A DNA stretch of 9,884 bases from CAYLZO01 sp964387775 (GTDB lineage: Bacteria > Chloroflexota > Anaerolineae > JAAYZQ01), in assembly GCA_964387775.1 (NCBI GenBank), contig CAYLZO010000205.1:1-9884 (forward strand), written 5' to 3'. The notes under the pieces are model-generated. The model searched no databases. It was given only the letters and a program-made list of their open reading frames with translations, and had not been told where the DNA came from. Positions 5,633 through 9,884 of the stretch are shown piece by piece. Made by a program: the position numbers and the translations under genes. The stretch's first letter is position 1. The number at the start of each line of letters is the position of its first letter.

Positions 5633-7588
5633 ATGAAGTACAAGGGTAGAGCCTTTGCCGTTTTCGTGATTTTCGCGCTGCTGGCCGGCGGTCTGGTGCC
5701 GCCCACGGCGGCCCAGTCCCAGGCTGAGTCCCTGGTCAAGATTTCGCTCGACGCTCCGGGCGACCTGGCAGCCGTGGAAGCCGCCGGGGTGCCGGTCTAT
5801 GCCCGGCTGACGGGGGCGGATGGCGTGCCGTACCTGCTGGCCGGGGCCACATCCGCGCAGCAAGCGGCGCTTCGCGGCCGGGGACTGGACAGCCACGTGC
5901 TGGATGCCGACCGCCGGGGAGCAAACTACTATCTGGCCTACGTGATGCCGGGTTCTGCCGCCATCGACTGGTCGGCCTATGGGCGCCTGCTCCTCGACGA
6001 TGGCATCCAGGTCTTGCTCCGGGCCTCGCCGCAAGCCGCCGAGACGCTGGCCCGGACGGGGGTCGAACTCCGGGCCCTCACCCTCGATCCGAAGCCGCTT
6101 GGCCCCTCCTCGCCCCAAGGCGCCATCCCCACCAGCATCTCGCCGGACCCGGCAATCCAAGCGATGATGGACCAGGTGCGCATGGCCGACGTCTATGGCT
6201 ACACGGGCGATCTCAGTGGCGAGTGGTCCGTGGGGGTGGGTGGGGCGCCGTATACCATCGACACCCGCTACACCTACAGCGGCGAGCCTATTCAGAAAGC
6301 CACCCAGTACGTCGGCGGTCATCTGGCAGGCCTGGGCCTCAGCGTTGAATACCATCAGTGGGGCGGACCTAACCATCCGAACGTCATCGGTGAGTTAACC
6401 GGCTCGACCAATCCTAATGACGTCTTTATCATCGGCGCCCATCTGGATTCCACGTCCAATGATCCGTACAACGATGCGCCCGGCGCCGACGACAATGCGA
6501 GTGGGTCGGTGGCCACGCTCATCGCTGCCGACATCCTGACCCAGTACGAGTGGGGCTGCACCCTGCGCTTTGCGCTCTGGACGGGCGAGGAGCAAGGGCT
6601 GTGGGGCAGCCATTACTACGCCCAGCGGGCATACAATCGCGGCGAGAACATCGTGGGCTTTTTGAACCTGGACATGATCGCCTGGAACAGCGGCGGCACC
6701 AGCCCCGGGATCGACCTGCACGCCAATTCCAGCCTGCCGGAGACGCTCGTGCTGGCCCAGCTCTTCGCCGACGTGGTGACTGCCTACAACCTGGACCTGG
6801 TCCCCCAGATCCAGCCCAACGGCACGGGCGCCAGCGATCACGCCTCGTTCTGGGAGTTCGGCTACACGTCCATCCTGGGCATTGAAGATTTCAGCGACTT
6901 TAACCCCTTCTACCACACAACTAACGACGACATGGATAACTTTGAGGACTGGTCGTACTATGTCGAGTTCGTTAAGGCCTCGGTGGGCACCTTTGCCCAC
7001 ACGTCCGGCTGCCTGATGCGCGACAATTCGGGCTATTTGGACGGGCACGTGACGGCGGCCGAGGGGGGCGCGCCCGTCGTGGGCGCTACGGTGACAATGG
7101 CTCAACCAAACCATGATCTCGTGCAGACCACGACCGACGGCGGCGGCTACTACACCCAGACGCTGCCAGCCGGGCCTTACACCGTCACCGCCGAGGCGTC
7201 CGGCTACGTGTCGGCCGTCGTAACCGACGTGGTGGTCGTGACGGATGCTGTGACGACCCAGAACCTGGCACTGGAGATGGCGGTGCCCCCCTGTGCGCCG
7301 GTCGAGATCGTCACGGCGACGGCCGAGATATCGGCCTGTACGGTGAGCTTTGGAGCCGAGTTGAGCGGCACGGCGCCGTTCTCCTACACCTGGGAACTGG
7401 CCGATTTGGGCAGCAGCGAGGCACCGACGCTGACGGTAGACCTGGAGACGGCGGGCACCTATCCATACACGCTGACGGTGGCCAATTGTGCGGGTATCTA
7501 TTCGGACGTGTACACGGGGACGGTCACGGTGGCGTGCGCGGCACCGACTTGGCAGTTCTATCTGCCGCTGGTGGTGCGAGAGGGATGA
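5633..7588 (+). CDS. Secreted M28-family zinc aminopeptidase-like protein
   Basis: 651-aa exported metallopeptidase. The ATG at 5633 is chosen because AAAGGA precedes it by eight bases and a clean signal peptide follows (MKYKGR, hydrophobic core, cleavage near PTAAQS). Residues about 33-157 look like a propeptide made of two related halves. The catalytic domain (about 180-460) has the full co-catalytic two-zinc set of family M28: H270 (GAHLDS), bridging D286 (PGADDNASG), general base E319 and ligand E320 (TGEEQG), D347 (NLDM) and H428 (YHTTND). These match the order in Streptomyces griseus aminopeptidase. A carboxypeptidase regulatory-like beta-sandwich (about 467-548) and a PKD-like domain (about 556-634) follow, and the protein ends in FYLPLVVREG. 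All catalytic residues are present, so it should be active, probably removing N-terminal residues from peptides outside the cell. M28 also includes dipeptidases and Q-type carboxypeptidases, so exact specificity is open. It is transcribed divergently from the LTD/PLD operon. Confidence 0.93.
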   Translation: MKYKGRAFAVFVIFALLAGGLVPPTAAQSQAESLVKISLDAPGDLAAVEAAGVPVYARLTGADGVPYLLAGATSAQQAALRGRGLDSHVLDADRRGANYYLAYVMPGSAAIDWSAYGRLLLDDGIQVLLRASPQAAETLARTGVELRALTLDPKPLGPSSPQGAIPTSISPDPAIQAMMDQVRMADVYGYTGDLSGEWSVGVGGAPYTIDTRYTYSGEPIQKATQYVGGHLAGLGLSVEYHQWGGPNHPNVIGELTGSTNPNDVFIIGAHLDSTSNDPYNDAPGADDNASGSVATLIAADILTQYEWGCTLRFALWTGEEQGLWGSHYYAQRAYNRGENIVGFLNLDMIAWNSGGTSPGIDLHANSSLPETLVLAQLFADVVTAYNLDLVPQIQPNGTGASDHASFWEFGYTSILGIEDFSDFNPFYHTTNDDMDNFEDWSYYVEFVKASVGTFAHTSGCLMRDNSGYLDGHVTAAEGGAPVVGATVTMAQPNHDLVQTTTDGGGYYTQTLPAGPYTVTAEASGYVSAVVTDVVVVTDAVTTQNLALEMAVPPCAPVEIVTATAEISACTVSFGAELSGTAPFSYTWELADLGSSEAPTLTVDLETAGTYPYTLTVANCAGIYSDVYTGTVTVACAAPTWQFYLPLVVREG

Positions 7589-7620
7589 GGTGTGCTGCGG
7601 GGAAATCGGCCCTGCCGAAT

Positions 7621-7649
7621 TTGACCGTCAGGCGCAATTCTGTTAGAAT
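7621..7649 (+). promoter_or_regulatory. Promoter of tRNA-Glu
   Basis: TTGACC (7621-7626) and TAGAAT (7644-7649) are 17 bases apart, and TG lies one base upstream of the -10 (TGTTAGAAT). The predicted start near 7656 is about seven bases before the mature tRNA end, as expected for a short tRNA leader. The promoter begins only 33 bases after the M28 stop codon. Confidence 0.72.
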
Positions 7650-7662
7650 GTGGGGCGTGCTG

Positions 7663-7735
7663 GCCCCCATCGTCTAGAGGCCTAGGACACCGCCCTTTCA
7701 AGGCGGCGACAGGGATTCGAATTCCCTTGGGGGCA
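7663..7735 (+). tRNA. tRNA-Glu (anticodon TTC)
   Basis: The 73 bases fold into a complete cloverleaf. The acceptor stem GCCCCCA/TGGGGGC has seven pairs, with discriminator A7735. The D arm is GTCT...GGAC. The anticodon stem CCGCC/GGCGG encloses loop CTTTCAA, with TTC at 7697-7699. The T arm AGGGA/TCCCT encloses loop TTCGAAT. Length and D/anticodon arms closely resemble E. coli tRNA-Glu. CCA is not encoded (TTG follows), so it must be added after transcription. Confidence 0.97.
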
Positions 7736-7789
7736 TTGTATACATACCTGTCAGTTCGACTACGCAGCGGCCGACGGGTGATATAGTCT

Positions 7790-7819
7790 GGTGGCTGCGG
7801 GGTTTCCCCGTGATCCACC
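7790..7819 (+). other. Imperfect hairpin between tRNA and terminator
   Basis: CGGGG (7798-7802), loop TTT and CCCCG (7806-7810) form a tight 5-bp stem. It extends through two G-U pairs and a small internal loop to outer arms GGTGG (7790-7794) and CCACC (7815-7819). A competing pairing exists: CGCAGC at 7763-7768 is complementary to GCTGCG at 7794-7799, so two mutually exclusive structures are possible. There is no T-run. Confidence 0.45.
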
Positions 7820-7867
7820 TTGAGCTTAGAGTGTAGGGGGAGCCTCATAACAGGTTCCCCCTGTTTT
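7794..7867 (+). ncRNA. Candidate small RNA of about 75 nt
   Basis: An extended -10 element TGATATAGT lies at 7779-7787 without a recognisable -35. A transcript starting near 7794 would hold the CGGGG-TTT-CCCCG hairpin, a single-stranded linker of about 24 bases and then the rho-independent terminator. That is the size and layout of a typical bacterial sRNA. No known RNA family (6S, SRP, tmRNA, RNase P, common riboswitches) is recognised. The region could equally be just the 3' trailer of the tRNA transcript. Confidence 0.25.
7835..7867 (+). terminator. Rho-independent terminator downstream of tRNA-Glu
   Basis: AGGGGGAGCC (7835-7844) pairs with GGTTCCCCCT (7853-7862), ten pairs with one G-U, around an 8-base loop, followed by GTTTT (7863-7867). 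It ends transcription from the tRNA promoter, and from any small RNA in between. It separates the GC-rich block from the accessory gene to the right. Confidence 0.75.
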
Positions 7868-7890
7868 GTATAGTTGTGTCCGGTTCGAAA

Positions 7891-7996
7891 GACAACCAGT
7901 ATCATCTCAAAAAACCGGGCAGGGGCAGGGCTTGCCCCTGCCCAATAGGGCGACCGCAAGGGTTCGCCCCTACATTTTGAGAAGATACGACAACCA
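7891..7996. repeat. 8-bp target site duplication flanking the MITE
   Basis: GACAACCA occurs at 7891-7898 and again at 7989-7996, exactly touching both ends of the inverted-repeat element. The match stops at eight bases on either side. An exact duplication in contact with terminal inverted repeats is the signature of transposase-mediated insertion. Confidence 0.8.
7899..7988. mobile_element. MITE-like non-autonomous element, 90 bp
   Basis: The ends are 14-bp inverted repeats with one mismatch: GTATCATCTCAAAA at 7899-7912 and TTTTGAGAAGATAC at 7975-7988. Inside are two palindromes. GGGCAGGGGCA (7917-7927) pairs perfectly with TGCCCCTGCCC (7933-7943) around a 5-base loop. GGGCGA (7948-7953) pairs with TCGCCC (7964-7969). 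The whole element can fold as a stem with two internal hairpins. It is too short to encode anything and needs a transposase elsewhere. Families making 8-bp duplications include ISL3, IS66, IS256 and IS1595; the parent cannot be chosen from this copy. From memory, the internal GGGCGACC...TTCGCCCCTAC type of sequence is common as interspersed repeats in Chloroflexota genomes. Confidence 0.78.
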
Positions 7997-7999
7997 AAG

Positions 8000-9823
8000 G
8001 TGGCATCGCACGTGTCGATCAAGATACGCAACAGAAGAAGCAAGAAGCCCGACATGCACTCAAACGATTTGGAAAGTACAGAAGATGACTTCGCTCTTCA
8101 GGAGAAACCGCGCATTTGTCTCATTGATATCGATAAGAGCGCAGAGTTGGCATTGATGAATGCTGGCTTCAACTGTACGGTTTCTTCATTTGGCTCTCGA
8201 GTTAGGCTTCCAAATGCCAAACTCGGCGATGACTGCATTTGTGGCCTCACGGCATCGGTTCCTCCAAATCTACACGAGTACGATGTAGTAGTAATAGACT
8301 TGAAAGACCAGGAGCCGATTGAGTACGTGAGGTCAGAGCATGAGGGACCATCAGGGACTGGGACAGCAGGATATTATTTTCTTTGCACGTTTCCACAAAA
8401 TGTGTTTGACCCAAGGCCTTTGATTGGTTTGGCAACGGAGCCCACGATCACGGAAATGTTACAAAGAGACTCAATTGTAATCGTTTTTGCGGATTCCTTG
8501 CGCAAACTGACATATCAGCCAATTCTCTTAACTGCTCATGGATGGTCACGTCAGCTGCCAAGGGAATACCACAACTATCAGTTTCTGCATGATCCCCCGC
8601 AGGTGAGCGCGGTCAGCGGTTTAGAAACAGAAGTTGTTGCATCAGTATCGAACAAAGAATTCAGAGATTTTATGGAACGGTACAACAGTCAATTTATCTA
8701 CGAAGCAGTTTTTTCTCACCCTCGACACTGGGACGAGAAAACGCGTACGAGCGTCAAGGACGAGAACTTCATACCTCTAGTATCAAATTCAATGGAACAA
8801 ATCGTTTCGTTTGCAAGGCTTAATGGTGCATCGATTGAATTTATCTTCCCACAGCTAGAAGATAAGGCCTCCTTTCTTTTGGAGCTATTTCAACGTCATT
8901 TACCTGCAATCATCCCCAGCCTTTTCCCTTTCAATACTCGATTTGGATGGCTCAAGGATGAAAAGTATCTTTTACCCAACCAATCCAAATTGTTGGCAGA
9001 GAAGGAGGCTCTAGAGATAGAATATGCTGATAAAATTGCTGCAAAAGACGATGAGATAAAATCTAACCAGCAGGAATATCAGTTTTTACATGACTTGCTC
9101 ACAGGTACGGGAGATAGTCTAGTCAAAACAGTTGAGTATTATCTAAAGTGGCTCGGGTTTCACGATGTGATTAACTGTGATGAAGCCTTTCCAGGACAGA
9201 ATGAGGAAGACCTGCAAGCCGTCTTGGAAGATGGCCTGTTGGTGATTGAGGTGAAGGGGCTAGGTGGAACATCGACCGATGCGGAATGCTCCCAAATAAA
9301 CAAGATTCGACGCCGGCGCGAGCGGGAAAGAGGTAAGTTTGATGTGTATCCGCTGTATATCGTGAATCATCAGCGCTTCCAACCTCCTGAGAGTCGCACC
9401 AACCCTCCTTTCACTCTTCAGCAGGTGGATGATGCGAAGAACGATGAACGTGGCCTCCTCAGTACCTATGACTTGTTCAAGCTCTATTATGCCATCGACT
9501 CAGGATTCATTACGAAAGAAGATGCGTGTGAAGCATTATTGAATTATGGGCTAGTAGTGTTTGATCCTTCAGCATCGGTGAGGATCGGAACGCCAACTGA
9601 GGTCCACTATAACGGCACTGTTGGCATTTTCCAGCTTCCCGGTGTGTCTATCTTGCTTGGTGATGAGCTGATCGTGTGTGAGAATGGATATTATCGAAAT
9701 GTCCAAGTCATCGGCCTGCAGGATCAGGGTCGAGCCGTTGATGAAGCATCAGAGGGCGAGATCGGGTTGAGGTTTTCCGAGAAGATCACCAGGAGCTCTG
9801 AGCTTTGGAAACGAGAACGTTAG
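8000..9823 (+). CDS. PD-(D/E)XK nuclease-like protein with coiled coil and EF-Tu domain-2-like C-terminus
   Basis: 607-aa protein of unknown role. Residues about 37-105 look like a Rossmann-type alpha/beta unit (RICLIDID, then YDVVVIDLKD). About 120-320 is unrecognised. About 325-362 is a charged coiled coil. The next segment reads TGDSLVKTVEYYLKWLGF, then EED404LQ, IE417VK419G and Q432, the D...ExK...Q pattern of the PD-(D/E)XK nuclease fold (about 363-460). Residues about 526-605 match the EF-Tu/SelB domain-2 barrel pattern: opening VHYNGTVGIF, LLGDELIV in the middle, VQVIGLQDQG, A-x2-GEIGLRF, closing ELWKRE. DNA or RNA cleavage is an inference. The start is uncertain: GTG 8000 (weak AAAGG upstream) or ATG 8054 (589 aa, weak AGAAG); the open frame extends back into the MITE without a better start. 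GC is about 45-47 % against about 70 % for the neighbours, suggesting horizontal transfer. It may be a defence or nucleic-acid repair protein; no partner gene is in view. Confidence 0.88.
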   Translation: MASHVSIKIRNRRSKKPDMHSNDLESTEDDFALQEKPRICLIDIDKSAELALMNAGFNCTVSSFGSRVRLPNAKLGDDCICGLTASVPPNLHEYDVVVIDLKDQEPIEYVRSEHEGPSGTGTAGYYFLCTFPQNVFDPRPLIGLATEPTITEMLQRDSIVIVFADSLRKLTYQPILLTAHGWSRQLPREYHNYQFLHDPPQVSAVSGLETEVVASVSNKEFRDFMERYNSQFIYEAVFSHPRHWDEKTRTSVKDENFIPLVSNSMEQIVSFARLNGASIEFIFPQLEDKASFLLELFQRHLPAIIPSLFPFNTRFGWLKDEKYLLPNQSKLLAEKEALEIEYADKIAAKDDEIKSNQQEYQFLHDLLTGTGDSLVKTVEYYLKWLGFHDVINCDEAFPGQNEEDLQAVLEDGLLVIEVKGLGGTSTDAECSQINKIRRRRERERGKFDVYPLYIVNHQRFQPPESRTNPPFTLQQVDDAKNDERGLLSTYDLFKLYYAIDSGFITKEDACEALLNYGLVVFDPSASVRIGTPTEVHYNGTVGIFQLPGVSILLGDELIVCENGYYRNVQVIGLQDQGRAVDEASEGEIGLRFSEKITRSSELWKRER

Positions 9824-9836
9824 ACGCGTCTAGCGT
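9817..9836. repeat. Near-perfect palindrome across the stop codon
   Basis: TAGACGCGTCTA (9821-9832) is a perfect 12-bp palindrome that includes the TAG stop of the nuclease-like gene. With one T-G mismatch the symmetry continues three more pairs on each side (ACG...CGT), for 20 bases in all. No T-run follows, so it is not a standard terminator. It may be a protein-binding site or a repeat. Confidence 0.4.
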
Positions 9837-9854
9837 AACCATTGCGCAACCAGA

Positions 9855-9872
9855 CCCAAGATGCTTCTTGGG
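9855..9872. other. Stem-loop downstream of the nuclease-like gene
   Basis: CCCAAGA (9855-9861) and TCTTGGG (9866-9872) form a perfect 7-bp stem around a TGCT loop, 32 bases after the stop codon. The following bases are CAGTGAAAACC, so there is no T-tract on the plus strand, and none follows on the minus strand. It may be a weak, mRNA-stabilising or rho-assisted 3' structure. Confidence 0.35.
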
Positions 9873-9884
9873 CAGTGAAAACCG

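Noticed and set aside
6395..7114. 239-codon frame on the minus strand (and another at 5570-6376)
   Set aside because: Both are antisense to the M28 gene, whose catalytic residues are all present on the plus strand.
7603..7622. Short stem (TCGGC-CCT-GCCGA) after the M28 stop as a terminator
   Set aside because: The stem is weak with a bulged A, only ATTT follows, and it overlaps the tRNA promoter -35. Read-through into the tRNA is possible.
7899..7988. CRISPR repeat or tandem array
   Set aside because: There are only inverted repeats and one target duplication, with no regularly spaced direct repeats or cas genes anywhere in the window.
7558..8055. 165-codon minus-strand frame
   Set aside because: It covers the tRNA, the terminator and the MITE antisense, and has no RBS or recognisable domain.
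9862..9876. CTTGGGCA near the right edge as an attachment-site copy of the tRNA-Glu 3' end
   Set aside because: It is similar to, but not a match of, CTTGGGGGCA at the tRNA end, and too short to separate from chance. No integrase is visible.

Overview
The window looks like chromosomal DNA of a GC-rich, free-living bacterium. Secreted multidomain proteins with lamin-tail (LTD), DUF11, CarboxypepD_reg and PKD-like modules, and a YLPLVxR-type C-terminal motif, point to a Chloroflexota (Anaerolineae-like) lineage. That placement is an inference from protein style, not from a marker gene. Hand counts of single 60-base lines give about 67-72 % GC in the left 7.6 kb and 45-47 % in the last 1.8 kb.

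Layout. Positions 1-117 hold no gene I can support, only a short AT-rich cluster of palindromes. Positions 118-5413 are a three-gene operon on the minus strand, read from a strong divergent promoter at 5478-5506. First comes a 1116-aa secreted protein with three LTD domains, a DUF11 repeat and two phospholipase-D-like (HKD) domains. Next is a cation diffusion facilitator (CDF) transporter with three tandem C-terminal ZT_dimer-like domains, coupled by an ATGA start/stop overlap. Last is a small double zinc-finger protein that has its own good RBS but is broken by a one-base frameshift. On the plus strand a second strong promoter (5548-5576) drives a secreted M28 zinc aminopeptidase-like protein (5633-7588). 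A tRNA-Glu(TTC) with its own promoter follows (7663-7735), then a hairpin-rich stretch ending in a rho-independent terminator (7835-7867).

Directly after that terminator lies a 90-bp MITE-like element (7899-7988) with 14-bp inverted ends and an exact 8-bp target duplication. Its right edge abuts the start of an AT-richer gene (8000-9823). That 607-aa protein has an unrecognised alpha/beta N-terminal region, a coiled coil, a PD-(D/E)XK nuclease-like domain, and a C-terminal region resembling the EF-Tu domain-2 beta-barrel. The composition shift, tRNA and mobile element together suggest an accessory, horizontally acquired locus. This gene is the best candidate for an undescribed system here, but no partner gene is visible before the window ends.

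How the genes work together: the two divergent transcription units both export degradative or surface-acting enzymes (HKD phosphodiesterase-like and metallopeptidase). The left operon couples the exported protein to a metal-efflux pump and a zinc-binding protein; the biological reason for that coupling is not evident from sequence.
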